Shown here in pieces: positions 19,889 to 28,829 of a stretch of 42,200 bases of DNA. The notes beneath the pieces were generated by a model that was not told where the DNA came from, did no database searches, and saw only the letters and a program-made list of their open reading frames with translations. The position numbers and the translations under genes are program-made. Origin of the DNA: Mycolicibacterium malmesburyense (GTDB lineage Bacteria; Actinomycetota; Actinomycetes; Mycobacteriales; Mycobacteriaceae); the NCBI RefSeq assembly GCF_001050015.1, contig NZ_CVTB01000266.1, forward strand, positions 1 to 42,200, written 5' to 3'. Within the stretch, counting starts at the first letter, position 1. Each line of letters begins with the position of its first letter.

Positions 19889-21406
19889 CTACAGCTCGCC
19901 GGCCTCCACCGCCTCCTTGGTGTGTTGCGCGGTGGCGATCTGGCGGGACGAGAAGCCGATGAAGAAGGCGGCGCACCCGACCATCACCGCGACACCGGCC
20001 ACCCACAGCAGCGAGTAGGTGTAGCCGTATCCGAGGGCGTCGAGTTGGGCCGGCGTCATGTCCTTCACCGGCCCGGTGGTGCCGCCCAGGTACAGCGTGC
20101 GCGAGGTCTGCACGGCCTGGATGACGACGAGCACCAGTGGGCCGCCGAGGTTCTGCACCATGAGCGTGATCGACGAGACTGGGCCGATCTCACCGGGGCC
20201 GACCGCCGCGATCGCGCACAGCGGCAGGATCACCGCGATGGCCCCGATTCCGAAGCCGCCCACGACGATCGGCGCGAAGAGGTCCGGGAAGTACGGGATG
20301 CTGCGGTCCAGCGTCGAGCCGTAGAGCATCGCGCCCAGGACGAACAGACCGCCGCCGAGGATCAGCCAGCGCGGCGCCACATGCGGTGCGAGCCGGGCGG
20401 CCACCGCCGTGCCCACCCCGAAGGCGAGCGCGAACGGGATGAAACAGATGCCGGCCCGCAGCGCCGAGTAGCCCAGGACGTCCTGCACCAGCAGCCCGAT
20501 CATCACGGTCAGCGTCAGCAGCACCCCGCCGGCGAGGAACAGCGCGACGAACGTCATCACCCGGTTGCGGTTGTCGAACACCGAGAACGGCACGATCGGG
20601 TGCTGCGCGGTGCGTTCGACGAGCAGGAAGCTGATGAAGAACACCGCCGAGGCGACCGCGGCGCCGATGACCAGCGGATCGACCCAGCCACGCGGCGGGC
20701 CCTGCGTGAAGACCAGCACCGCCGACGTGCAGCCCAGCGTCGCCAGCAGCGCGCCGGTGATGTCGAGTTTCAGCCGCTCGTGGTGGGTTTCGGCGAGTTT
20801 GAACACCGCGATCGCGATGATCGCGATGCCGATCGGCACGTTGATCAGGAACGCCAACCGCCAGGAGATCACGGTCAACGCGCCGCCGAGCACCAGGCCG
20901 AGCACCGAGCCGATGCCCTGCATGGCCGCCGAGATCGCCAGCGCGCGGTTACGCGCCTGACCCACCGCGTACGTCGTCGCGATCAGCGCCAGCCCGGTGG
21001 GCGCCGCGACGGCCGCCCCGGTGCCCTGCACCGCCCGCGCGACAATCAGCGTGGTCGGGTCGGTGGCCAGGCCGCACACCAGCGACGCGATGGTGAACAC
21101 CCCGACGCCGGACAGGAACGCGCGCTTGTGGCCGATGGCGTCGCCGACGCGACCGCCGAGCAGCAGCAGCCCGCCGAACGCCAGGACGTAGGCGGTGATC
21201 ACCCAGCTCTTGGTGGCGTCGGCCAGTCCGAGCTCGGCCTGCATGCGGGGCAGCGCGACGATGACGATCGTGCCGTCGAGGGTCGACATGAGCTGCATGC
21301 CGGTGATCGCGATGATCGCCGGGCCCAGAACCGACTTCGCGAGCGGCAGCGCCGCGGGTGGCGCTGGGCGTTCCGTCGACTCGGAGGAACCACCGACGGC
21401 AGACAT
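19889..21406 (-). CDS. MFS drug transporter, DHA2 family, EfpA paralogue
   Basis: 505 residues with about 14 hydrophobic segments. MQLMSTLDGTIVIVALP (37-53) is the first-helix signature, SWVITAYVLAFGGLLLLGGRVGD..GHKRAFL the motif A loop region, and TSRTLYLGGTTGPV near the C-terminus is nearly identical to the same segment of EfpA encoded just upstream. It lacks EfpA's 30-residue N-terminal extension. It probably exports hydrophobic compounds across the inner membrane using the proton gradient. ATG at 21404-21406; TAGGGT at 21415-21420 ends eight bases before, a possible own promoter. It lies between efpA and proS, where I recall no second transporter in M. tuberculosis, so this looks like a tandem duplication. 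Confidence 0.88.
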   Translation of the reverse strand: MSAVGGSSESTERPAPPAALPLAKSVLGPAIIAITGMQLMSTLDGTIVIVALPRMQAELGLADATKSWVITAYVLAFGGLLLLGGRVGDAIGHKRAFLSGVGVFTIASLVCGLATDPTTLIVARAVQGTGAAVAAPTGLALIATTYAVGQARNRALAISAAMQGIGSVLGLVLGGALTVISWRLAFLINVPIGIAIIAIAVFKLAETHHERLKLDITGALLATLGCTSAVLVFTQGPPRGWVDPLVIGAAVASAVFFISFLLVERTAQHPIVPFSVFDNRNRVMTFVALFLAGGVLLTLTVMIGLLVQDVLGYSALRAGICFIPFALAFGVGTAVAARLAPHVAPRWLILGGGLFVLGAMLYGSTLDRSIPYFPDLFAPIVVGGFGIGAIAVILPLCAIAAVGPGEIGPVSSITLMVQNLGGPLVLVVIQAVQTSRTLYLGGTTGPVKDMTPAQLDALGYGYTYSLLWVAGVAVMVGCAAFFIGFSSRQIATAQHTKEAVEAGEL

Positions 21407-21466
21407 GGACAGCCACCCTACCGAGTGCGGTCCGGGTGTCGGGCTACCGACTACGCCGACATCAGA

Positions 21467-21596
21467 GTCGAGCTAAAGCTCTCCCCGGTTGGATGTCGAG
21501 CTAAAGCTCTCCCCGGCTCGATGTCGAGCTAAAGCTCTCCCCGGTTGGATGTCGAGCTAAAGCTCTCCCCGGTTGGATGTCGAGCTAAAGCTCTCC
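21467..21596. repeat. 28-bp tandem array, five copies, at the 3' end of efpA
   Basis: The segment GTCGAGCTAAAGCTCTCC recurs at 21467, 21495, 21523, 21551 and 21579, exactly 28 bases apart. Linkers are CCGGTTGGAT three times and CCGGCTCGAT once. The last copy includes the efpA stop codon and last two sense codons, so the array looks like an expansion of the gene's 3' end. Each unit holds GAGCT-AA-AGCTC, which in the efpA transcript can fold as GAGC-UUUA-GCUC. It fills most of the gap between efpA and the paralogue. Confidence 0.92.
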
Positions 21597-23177
21597 GGCG
21601 TCGATCGCGTCCTTGACTTCCTGCGCATGCGCCACCTGCGACGAGGTGTAGCCGATGAACAACGCCGCGGCGCCCACGATCACCGCGACCGCGGCGACCC
21701 ACAGCAGCCCGTAGGTGTAGCCCTGGTCGAGCGCGTGCAGCTGCGCGGGGTTCATGTCGTTGACCGGGCCGGTGGTGCCGCCCAGATACAGCGTGCGCGA
21801 GGTGATCACGGCCTGGATCACCGCCAGCACGACGGGCCCGCCGAGGTTCTGCAGCATCAGCGCGATGGCCGACACCGGGCCGATCTGGTCGAAGCCCACT
21901 CCGGCGATCGCCGACAGCATCAGCGGCACTACGATCATGCCGATGCCCAGACCGCCGACGGTGATCGGCAGCACGAGGTTCGGGAAGTACGGGATGTTCG
22001 CGTCGAGCGTGGAGCCGTAGATCATCGCGCCGAGCACCAGCACGCCGCCGGCGATCACCAGCATCCGCGGCGGGAACATCTGCACCAGCTGCGACGAGAG
22101 CCCCAGCCCGATACCGAGCGCGATCACGAACGGAATGAAGCCGATGCCGGCCCGCAGCGGGCTGTAGCCCATGATGTCCTGCACGTACAGGCCGATCAGC
22201 ACGGTCAGCGTGAACATCACACCGCCGGCGAGGAAGACCGCGGCGAAGGTTGCCACGCGGTTGCGGTCCTTGAACAGGTCGAACGGCATGACGGGGTTGG
22301 CGGCGGTGCGCTCGACGTAGAGGAACGCCAGGAACGCGGCGCCCGCGGCCAGGCCGGAGCCCAACGTGATGGGCGACAGCCAGCCCTGCTCGGGACCCAT
22401 CGAGAACCCGAACACCGCCGCGGTACAGCCGAGCGTGGCCAGGATCGCGCCCGCGGCGTCGAGCTTGAGCCGCTCGCGGCTCGTCTCGCGCAACGTCTTG
22501 CGGGCCAGGTGGATCATCACCAGGCCGATCGGCACGTTGATCAGGAATGCCCAGCGCCACGACACCTCGGTCAGTGCGCCGCCGACGATCAGACCCATCA
22601 CCGAGCCGATGCCGGTCATCGCCGCGAATATCGCGGTGGCGGCGTTACGGGCCGGGCCCTTCGGGAACGTGGTCGCGATCAGCGCCAGCGCGGTGGGTGA
22701 CGCGATGGCCGCGCCGACGCCCTGCAGCAGCCGGGCGACGACCAGGGTGGCCTCGTTCCAGGCCAGACCGCACAGGACCGACGCGATGGTGAACAGTGCG
22801 ACGCCGACGATGAAGGTGCGCTTGCGGCCGATGGTGTCGCCGAGGCGCCCGCCGAGCAGCATCAACCCGCCGAACGTCAGCACATAGGCGGTGATGACCC
22901 AGCTGCGGCCGGCATCCGAGAGGCTCAGCTCGTCCTGGATCTTGGGAAGCGCGACGATCGCGATCGTGCTGTCCATGGTCGCGAGCAGCTGCATGCCGCC
23001 GATCGCGATGACCGCCGCGATGAATCTGCGCGACGGCAGCCACGTCGGGGACCTGCCGATTTGCTCGCGCGCGGACCGATCAGCGCTCTTCGGCGGTTGC
23101 GATGAGAAGGCTCGGTTTGCCCCACCCTCGGCGTCACGGCGCATGGCAGCACGCTCTGCGTCATTGAGAGCCGTCAT
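21585..23177 (-). CDS. efpA: Efflux pump EfpA, MFS DHA2 family
   Basis: 530 residues, the same length as M. tuberculosis EfpA, beginning MTALNDAERAAMRR as there. A charged cytoplasmic N-terminus (1-48) with SPTWLPSRRFIAAVIAIGG leads to the first membrane helix with MDSTIAIVALPKIQ (68-81); SWVITAYVLTFGGLMLLGGRLGDTIGRKRTF is the MFS motif A region; about 14 membrane helices; ends VKDAIDAGEL. EfpA is an essential mycobacterial inner-membrane transporter induced by several drugs and recently linked to lipid export. The ATG at 23175-23177 is preceded by an AT-rich 32-bp gap with a palindrome and a -10-like hexamer. The 3' end is embedded in a tandem repeat array, which is unusual. Confidence 0.97.
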   Translation of the reverse strand: MTALNDAERAAMRRDAEGGANRAFSSQPPKSADRSAREQIGRSPTWLPSRRFIAAVIAIGGMQLLATMDSTIAIVALPKIQDELSLSDAGRSWVITAYVLTFGGLMLLGGRLGDTIGRKRTFIVGVALFTIASVLCGLAWNEATLVVARLLQGVGAAIASPTALALIATTFPKGPARNAATAIFAAMTGIGSVMGLIVGGALTEVSWRWAFLINVPIGLVMIHLARKTLRETSRERLKLDAAGAILATLGCTAAVFGFSMGPEQGWLSPITLGSGLAAGAAFLAFLYVERTAANPVMPFDLFKDRNRVATFAAVFLAGGVMFTLTVLIGLYVQDIMGYSPLRAGIGFIPFVIALGIGLGLSSQLVQMFPPRMLVIAGGVLVLGAMIYGSTLDANIPYFPNLVLPITVGGLGIGMIVVPLMLSAIAGVGFDQIGPVSAIALMLQNLGGPVVLAVIQAVITSRTLYLGGTTGPVNDMNPAQLHALDQGYTYGLLWVAAVAVIVGAAALFIGYTSSQVAHAQEVKDAIDAGEL

Positions 23178-23187
23178 GCGGGTTACC

Positions 23188-23201
23188 TTACAGTAATCTT
23201 A
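23188..23201 (-). promoter_or_regulatory. efpA promoter element with TTACAGTAA palindrome
   Basis: TTACAGTAA (23188-23196) is a perfect odd palindrome; on the minus strand TAAGAT (23196-23201) fits a -10 and adjoins it. The pair lies 10-24 bases before the efpA ATG in a locally AT-rich gap. A regulator bound there would cover the transcription start region. No -35 was found. Confidence 0.45.
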
Positions 23202-23209
23202 AGAATCCT

Positions 23210-24415
23210 TTAACCGCCGAAGGCCGCCACCGGGCCGATCACGATGATCGCGGGGGGCCGAATTTCCTCGTCCCGGATGCGATCTGCCGCGTCGCTCAGC
23301 GTCGCTCGCAAAGTCCGCTCGGCGGACGTCGTCCCGTGTTGAACCACCAGGACCGGCGTATCCGCAGGTCGTCCGCCCTCCAAGAGTGCCTTCGCGAAAA
23401 GCTCGATGCGCTCGACCGCCATCAGCAACACGATCGTGCCCGAGAGCGCGGCCAGGGCATTCCAATTCACTAACGATTCGGGGTGCCCCGGCGCGACATG
23501 CCCGCTGACCACCACGAACTCGTGCGTGACGTGGCGGTGCGTGACCGGCACACCGGCGACCGCGGGAACGCCTATGGCGCTGGTCACACCGGGCACGACG
23601 GTCACCGGGATGCCGGCCTCCGCGCACGCGAGCACCTCTTCGTATCCGCGCGCGAACACGAACGGGTCCCCGCCCTTGAGCCGCACGACGAACTTGCCCG
23701 CCTTCGCGCGGTCGATCAGGAGGGCGTTGATCGCGTCCTGGGCCATGGCCCGGCCGTAGGGGATCTTCGAGGCGTCGATGACCTCGACGTGCGGGGGCAT
23801 CTCGGCCAGCAGTTCCTGCGGCGCGAGCCGGTCGGCCACGACGACGTCGGCGTGGGCCAGCAGGCGCCGCCCGCGGACGGTGATCAGCTCGGGGTCCCCC
23901 GGCCCCCCGCCGACGAGCGCGACGCCGCCGCGCACGACGTCGGTGGTCGCCGACATGTCCGGGGCGATGAGCCCCTGCTGCATGGCTTCGTGGATCGCCG
24001 ACCGGATAGCCGCCGACCGGCGGTGCTCACCACCGGCGAGCACGCCGACCGACAACCCCTCGTACTCGAACGAGGCGGGGGTGACCGCCGTGCCCTCGAT
24101 GGCGACGTCAGCGCGGACGCAGAAGATGTGGCGGTCCTCGGCCTCGGCGACGACGGCGGCGTTGACGGCCGGGTCGTCAGTGGCCGCGATCGCGTACCAG
24201 GCACCCTCGAGGTCGCCGGGGCGAAACTCCCGCAGCAGCAGTGTGATTCCGGTCATGGCCTCGACGACGGGCGTGGCCTCGCGGGCGATGACCACGACGT
24301 CGGCGCCGTTGGCCACCAACAGTGGCAGTCGGCGTTGCGCCACGCTGCCGCCGCCGACGACGACAACCTTCCTGCCGGTCAGGCGCAAACCGACAAGGTA
24401 GGCGTTCTCGGTCAC
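23210..24415 (-). CDS. cysG: Siroheme synthase/uroporphyrinogen-III C-methyltransferase (CysG type)
   Basis: 401 residues. N-terminal precorrin-2 dehydrogenase: KVVVVGGGSVAQRRLPLLVANGADVVVIA (16-44) NAD-binding segment and CVRADVAIEGTAV around 98-110; a short helical linker (to about 160); then the SUMT domain: GGVALVGGGPGDPELITVRGRRLLAHADVVVADRL (163-197), VVRLKGGDPFVFARG and a long C-terminal part. It methylates uroporphyrinogen III to precorrin-2 and can oxidise it toward sirohydrochlorin, feeding siroheme (sulfite/nitrite reductase) and cobalamin. It is shorter than E. coli CysG (about 457), mainly in the linker, as in M. tuberculosis Rv2847c. GTG start overlaps the cobB stop as GTGA. Confidence 0.93.
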   Translation of the reverse strand: MTENAYLVGLRLTGRKVVVVGGGSVAQRRLPLLVANGADVVVIAREATPVVEAMTGITLLLREFRPGDLEGAWYAIAATDDPAVNAAVVAEAEDRHIFCVRADVAIEGTAVTPASFEYEGLSVGVLAGGEHRRSAAIRSAIHEAMQQGLIAPDMSATTDVVRGGVALVGGGPGDPELITVRGRRLLAHADVVVADRLAPQELLAEMPPHVEVIDASKIPYGRAMAQDAINALLIDRAKAGKFVVRLKGGDPFVFARGYEEVLACAEAGIPVTVVPGVTSAIGVPAVAGVPVTHRHVTHEFVVVSGHVAPGHPESLVNWNALAALSGTIVLLMAVERIELFAKALLEGGRPADTPVLVVQHGTTSAERTLRATLSDAADRIRDEEIRPPAIIVIGPVAAFGG

Positions 24416-25818
24416 TGACTCGGATCCTCTTCTCGCGAGCGGCTCATCGGCGCGAGCTTAGAGTGCGCGGCCACGGCGACGAAGCGGCTGATCGGCCGCG
24501 CGTGCGCGGCGGGGTGGGTGTGCAGGTATCCGGCGTGCACGGCGCCGTCCACGACGCCGTCGCGCCTGCGCGCGATGTCGTGACCGGCGAAGATCCATGC
24601 GGGCGCATAATCGTCCTGGAAAGTGACTGCGGTGCGGTGGAATTCGTGGCCCATGGTGCGGTCGCCGATCGAATGCAACGGCGAGTCGGCCACCACGACC
24701 GCCTCGCGGTAGCCGAGGGTGAGGCGGTCGGTGAAGGTCGCCGAACCCGAGATCACTCCGCACATGGGGTGACCGTCGAGGTCGTCGACCAGATAGGCCA
24801 GCCCCGCGCACTCGGCGTGCACGGGCGCCCCCGACGCCGCCAGGTGTTTGATCTGCCTGCGCGCGACCTCGTTGGCCGACAGTTCGGCCACGAACTCCTC
24901 CGGGAACCCGCCGGGCAGAACGAGGGCGTCCGTGCCCTGCGGCAGCGGGTCGGTGAGCGGATCGAACTCGACGACCTCGGCGCCCGCGGCGGCGAGCACT
25001 TCGCGATGTTCGGCGTAGCCGAAGCTGAACGCCTTGCCCGACGCCAGCGCCACGGTGGCGTTGCCGCCGATCGGCGTGACCTCCTCGGCGTCCCACGGAT
25101 CGTCCATGACCCGACTGTCGGCCAACGCGGCGATTCCCACGAGATCGACGTGACGGCCGACGAGCGCGGTCATCGCCTCGACCGCCGCCCGCGCCCTGTC
25201 GCCGTGCTCGACCGCGGTGACCAAGCCGAGATGCCGTGAGGGGACGGTCAATTCGTCGCACCGCGGAATCGCGCCGAAGACCGGCACGCCCGCGTGTTCA
25301 CACGCCTGCCGCAACACCTCTTCGTGACGCAGCGAGCCGACCCGGTTGAGGATCACCCCGGCGACGCGAACCGAGGAGTCGAACGTCGAAAAGCCGTGCA
25401 GCAGTGCGGCGATGCTGTGGCTCTGCCCTCGGGCGTCGACCACCATGACGACCGGAGCGCCGAGCATGCCGGCCACGTGCGCGGTGGACCCGAACGCGCT
25501 GGGTCGCGATTCCTCGGTGATGCGCCCGTCGAACAGACCCATCACGCCCTCGATGATCGCGATGTCGGCGCGGGTGCTGCCGTGCCGGTACAGCGGGCCG
25601 ATCAGGTGCTCGCCCATCAGGACGGGGTCGAGGTTGCGGCCGGGTCGATGCGTGGCCAGCGCGTGATAACCGGGGTCGATGTAGTCCGGGCCGACCTTGA
25701 ACGGCGCGACGACCCGCCCCGCCCGCCGCAGCGCTCCCATCAAACCCGTTGCGACGGTGGTCTTTCCGCTACCGGAGGCGGGTGCGGCGATCACCACGGC
25801 GGGCGTCGCCCGATTCAC
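24412..25818 (-). CDS. cobB: Cobyrinate/hydrogenobyrinate a,c-diamide synthase
   Basis: 468 residues. The N-terminal ATP-binding half has a P-loop APASGSGKTT (12-21), VGPDYIDPGYH (42-52) and EGVMGLFDG (90-98); the C-terminal class I glutamine amidotransferase half has LPGGFPEEF and the nucleophile Cys near 337 in HAECAGLAYL, with a downstream GHEFHRTA. It amidates the a and c side chains of the corrin ring using glutamine and ATP. GTG start at 25816-25818 behind GGGAGATCAG. Coupled to cysG by GTGA; separated from cobO by 94 bases that hold one copy of a dispersed repeat, so cobB-cysG may have its own promoter. Confidence 0.95.
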   Translation of the reverse strand: MNRATPAVVIAAPASGSGKTTVATGLMGALRRAGRVVAPFKVGPDYIDPGYHALATHRPGRNLDPVLMGEHLIGPLYRHGSTRADIAIIEGVMGLFDGRITEESRPSAFGSTAHVAGMLGAPVVMVVDARGQSHSIAALLHGFSTFDSSVRVAGVILNRVGSLRHEEVLRQACEHAGVPVFGAIPRCDELTVPSRHLGLVTAVEHGDRARAAVEAMTALVGRHVDLVGIAALADSRVMDDPWDAEEVTPIGGNATVALASGKAFSFGYAEHREVLAAAGAEVVEFDPLTDPLPQGTDALVLPGGFPEEFVAELSANEVARRQIKHLAASGAPVHAECAGLAYLVDDLDGHPMCGVISGSATFTDRLTLGYREAVVVADSPLHSIGDRTMGHEFHRTAVTFQDDYAPAWIFAGHDIARRRDGVVDGAVHAGYLHTHPAAHARPISRFVAVAAHSKLAPMSRSREEDPSQ

Positions 25819-25838
25819 CTGATCTCCCGTCGCATCCC

Positions 25839-25874
25839 CCGCGAGCTACCGTGTTTGTGCACCGACACGCCGCG
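25839..25874 (+). repeat. Dispersed ~35-nt intergenic repeat, copy C
   Basis: Begins CCGCGAGCTACCGTGTTTG and ends TGCACCGACACGCCGCG (36 nt). It lies in the 94-bp gap between cobO and cobB, both on the minus strand, and is the best match to copy B. Confidence 0.6.
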
Positions 25875-25912
25875 AATTGTGTCATTTCGGGGTCTGTCAC
25901 GCCGATCGAGAG

Positions 25913-26527
25913 TCACCACTCGATGCCCTTCTGTCCCTTGCGGCCGACGTCCATCGGGTGCTTGACCTTCGTCATCTCGGTGACCAGATCCGCCGCGTCG
26001 ACCAGCTGTCGCGGAGCGTCGCGGCCGGTGATGACGACGTGCTGCCTGCCGGGCCGGGTGCGCAGAGCCTCGACCACCTCGGCGACGTCGATCCACCCCC
26101 ACTTGAGCGGATAGGTGAACTCGTCGAGCACGTAGAAGTCGTGGCGCTCCTCGGCGAGCCGGCGCGCGATCTCGGCCCAGCCGTCGGCCGCCGCGGCGGC
26201 ATGGTCGACCTCGTCGCCCTGCTTGCGCGACCATGACCAACCGGACCCCATCTTGTGCCACTGCACCGGCCCCCCGACGCCGTGCTCGTCGTGCAGCTTG
26301 CCGAGCTCGCGGAAGGCCGCCTCCTCGCCGACCTTCCACTTGGCGCTCTTGACGAACTGGAACACCGCGATGTCGAACCCCTGGTTCCACGCCCGCAGCG
26401 CCATGCCGAAGGCCGCGGTCGACTTGCCCTTGCCGGGCCCGGTGTGCACGGCCAGCAGCGGTGCATTGCGGCGTGCCCGGGTGGTCAACCCGTCGTCGGG
26501 AATGGTCAGCGGCTGGCCCTGAGGCAT
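25913..26527 (-). CDS. cobO: Cob(I)yrinic acid a,c-diamide adenosyltransferase (CobO/BtuR)
   Basis: 204 residues, the family length. P-loop-like AVHTGPGKGKSTAAFG near 26-41, FQFVKSAKWKVGEE, and LDEFTYPLKWGWID near 141-154 with VVITGRDAP, as in CobA/CobO/BtuR. It attaches the 5'-deoxyadenosyl group to the cobalt. ATG at 26525-26527 with AAAGGAG nine bases upstream; that ribosome site overlaps the stop of the chelatase gene, so the two are co-translated. N-terminal 25 residues are the usual flexible lid. Confidence 0.96.
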   Translation of the reverse strand: MPQGQPLTIPDDGLTTRARRNAPLLAVHTGPGKGKSTAAFGMALRAWNQGFDIAVFQFVKSAKWKVGEEAAFRELGKLHDEHGVGGPVQWHKMGSGWSWSRKQGDEVDHAAAAADGWAEIARRLAEERHDFYVLDEFTYPLKWGWIDVAEVVEALRTRPGRQHVVITGRDAPRQLVDAADLVTEMTKVKHPMDVGRKGQKGIEW

Positions 26528-26538
26528 CTGCTTCTCCT

Positions 26539-28386
26539 TTAGGCGGCGGTGCGGACCACGTCGGTGAGGCTGTCCGCGCGAAGCTGGGCCAGCCGCACCG
26601 CCGGGGCGCCCAGCTGGTCGGCGAGCTCTTGCGCCAGACCCAACCGCACATACGAGGTTTCGCAGTCCACCACGACCGCAGCGGCACCCTCGGCCACCAA
26701 CCGGGCGGCGGCCGACCGCGCCCGGCCCAGCGGGTCGGTGCCTCCGGTGGCTCGCCCGTCGGTCAGCACCACGACCAGGCTGCGCCGGGCGCGGTCGCGG
26801 GCCTTCTCCCTCACCATCAGGTCGCGCGCCGCCAACAGTCCCTCGGCCAGAGGCGTCTTGCCGCCGGTGCCGAAACGGGCGAGGCGCCGGCTCGCGATGT
26901 GCACCGAGGACGTCGGCGGCAGCAGGATCCGGGCGTCGCCCTGGCGGAACGTGATGACGGCGACCTTGTCGCGCCGCTGATACGCGTCGCGCAGCAGCGA
27001 CAACGTCGCCCCGCCGACCGCGGACATCCGGTCGCGTGCCGCCATCGAACCCGACGCGTCGACGACGAAGATCACCAGATTGCCCTCGCGGCCCTCCCGG
27101 ATCGCCCGCCGCACGTCGCCCGGTAGCGGGCGCACCGCACCCGGCCGCCGCTGTCGCTCCACGGCGGCGAGCAGCGTGCCGAACACGTGCACACCGTGGC
27201 CGGTCCTGCCGTCGGACGTCGACGAGATCGTCTTGCCGGTGCGGTTACGCGCCCGCGACCGACGACCGGGCGCACCCTCCCCCACACCGGGCACCACCAG
27301 CGACCGCGTCCGGAACATCGCCGACGGCGCAGCGCTGGGTCGCGACGAACCACCGCCCGAATCACGTTGTGGTGCTTGCCCGTCGCCACCCTCGGCTTCT
27401 GAAGGCGGGCCACCGCCAGGCGGGTCCGGCTCGGGTTCGGGGTCCTCGTCGGCGGCCTCGTCGGCCTGCGCCATCGCGTCGTCGAGCTGGCCCGGATCGA
27501 GGCCCGGGTCGTCGAACGGATCGCGGCGACGGCGGTGCGGCAGCGCGAGTTCGGCGGCCACCCGGACGTCTTCCTCTTCCACCACGTCGGCGCCGCGCCA
27601 TGCGGCGTGCGCGACGGCGGTCCTGGCGACCACGAGGTCGGCGCGCATACCGTCGACATCGAACGCCGCGCACAGCGCCGCGATACGGCGTAATTCGTTG
27701 TCCGGCAACGACACCGAACCGACCGAAGCGCGGGCCGCCGCAACCCGCCGCGCCAGCTCGGCGTCGGCCCCGGCGTAGCGCTGCGCGAATCCGTCGGGAT
27801 CGGCCTCGTACGCCATGCGCTGCCGGATCACCTCGACCCGGGTGTCGACATCGCGCGAAGCCCGCACGTCGACGGTCAACCCGAACCGGTCGAGCAGCTG
27901 CGGGCGCAGTTCGCCCTCTTCGGGATTCATCGTGCCGATCAGGACGAACCGGGCGTCGTGGCTGTGCGAGACCCCGTCGCGCTCGACGTGCACCCGGCCC
28001 ATCGCCGCGGCGTCGAGCAGCACGTCGACCAGATGGTCGTGCAGCAGGTTGACCTCGTCGACGTAGAGCACGCCGCCGTGCGCGCGGGCGAGCAGACCCG
28101 GCGAGAACGCGTGCTCACCGTCGCGCAACACCTTCTGCAGGTCCAGCGAGCCGACCACCCGGTCCTCGGTGGCGCCGATCGGCAGCTCGACCAGCTGTCC
28201 GGCGGTGCCCGGCTCTCCGTCCGCCGCCGCCTCCAGCACCTGGGCCAGTCCCCGCACCGCCGTCGACTTCGCGGTCCCCTTCTCGCCGCGGATCAGCACC
28301 CCGCCGATGTCGGGGCGGATCGCGCACAGCAGCAGCGCCAGCCGTAAGCGGTCGTGTCCGACGATGGCGCTGAAGGGGTAGGTCAC
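26539..28386 (-). CDS. Magnesium/cobalt-chelatase-like ATPase, ChlI-ChlD fusion with VWA domain
   Basis: 615 residues. AAA+ half: [16 protein letters not shown], Walker [13 protein letters not shown] (33-44), Walker [11 protein letters not shown], and sensor NPEEGEL; a Pro/Asp/Glu-rich linker at about 300-350; C-terminal von Willebrand A half with [16 protein letters not shown] near 440 and a DGRATGG segment. This is the shape of ChlI plus ChlD in one chain. In an operon with cobO, cobB and cysG and with no chlorophyll pathway expected, it most likely drives metal insertion into the corrin ring with a CobN-like subunit located elsewhere (inference). M. tuberculosis Rv2850c is the equivalent. 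GTG start overlaps the GNAT stop as GTGA. Confidence 0.9.
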   Translation of the reverse strand: MTYPFSAIVGHDRLRLALLLCAIRPDIGGVLIRGEKGTAKSTAVRGLAQVLEAAADGEPGTAGQLVELPIGATEDRVVGSLDLQKVLRDGEHAFSPGLLARAHGGVLYVDEVNLLHDHLVDVLLDAAAMGRVHVERDGVSHSHDARFVLIGTMNPEEGELRPQLLDRFGLTVDVRASRDVDTRVEVIRQRMAYEADPDGFAQRYAGADAELARRVAAARASVGSVSLPDNELRRIAALCAAFDVDGMRADLVVARTAVAHAAWRGADVVEEEDVRVAAELALPHRRRRDPFDDPGLDPGQLDDAMAQADEAADEDPEPEPDPPGGGPPSEAEGGDGQAPQRDSGGGSSRPSAAPSAMFRTRSLVVPGVGEGAPGRRSRARNRTGKTISSTSDGRTGHGVHVFGTLLAAVERQRRPGAVRPLPGDVRRAIREGREGNLVIFVVDASGSMAARDRMSAVGGATLSLLRDAYQRRDKVAVITFRQGDARILLPPTSSVHIASRRLARFGTGGKTPLAEGLLAARDLMVREKARDRARRSLVVVLTDGRATGGTDPLGRARSAAARLVAEGAAAVVVDCETSYVRLGLAQELADQLGAPAVRLAQLRADSLTDVVRTAA

Positions 28387-28829
28387 GGCTTCAGCATAGG
28401 GACGTGCGGAATGCCGTCCTGCATGAACTCCTCACCGTCGCGGACGAAGCCGAGGCGGGCGTACATATCCGCCAGGTACGTCTGCGCGTCGATGCGGCAC
28501 GGATAGTCGCCGACTTCGGCCAGCGCGGCCTGAAGAAGCCGCGTGCTGTGCCCGTGCCCGCGTGCCTCGCGCTTGGTGCACACCCGCCCGATCCGGAAGC
28601 CCTTCTGCCCGCCGGGATGCTCCTCCATCAGCCGCAGCGTCGAAATCACCTCACCGGTGGAGGTTTCCAGCCAGAAGTGCCGCGTCTCGCCGAGAAGGTC
28701 GCGGCCGTCGAGTTCGGGGTACGGGATGGCCTGCTCCACCACGAACACCTCGACCCGCAGCTTCAGCAGTTCGTACAGCGTCGCGGCGTCCAGGTCCCGA
28801 GACCAACTGCGGCGCAGCGCGACCGTCAT
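28383..28829 (-). CDS. GNAT family N-acetyltransferase, ElaA-like
   Basis: 148 residues from the ATG at 28827-28829, which overlaps the mqo stop as ATGA; a longer upstream frame is unsupported. [29 protein letters not shown] (16-44) is the ElaA signature (R-x-x-V-F-V-V-E-Q), and [22 protein letters not shown] holds the acetyl-CoA loop R/Q-x-x-G-x-G/A. The acetyl acceptor is not known. The position between mqo and the chelatase is the same as Rv2851c, so the neighbourhood is old, but no functional tie to cobalamin is evident. Confidence 0.88.
   Translation of the reverse strand: MTVALRRSWSRDLDAATLYELLKLRVEVFVVEQAIPYPELDGRDLLGETRHFWLETSTGEVISTLRLMEEHPGGQKGFRIGRVCTKREARGHGHSTRLLQAALAEVGDYPCRIDAQTYLADMYARLGFVRDGEEFMQDGIPHVPMLKP

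Noticed and set aside
19922..21532. Long open frame antisense to the EfpA paralogue
   Set aside because: His/Arg/Asp-rich composition typical of an antisense shadow; the opposite strand encodes a clear transporter.
21467..21596. CRISPR array
   Set aside because: The repeats are strictly tandem with no unique spacers and no cas genes nearby.
25819..25912. Cobalamin riboswitch or regulator site before cobB
   Set aside because: Only a dispersed repeat and a weak GTGTCA/TGTCAC pair; too poor to call.
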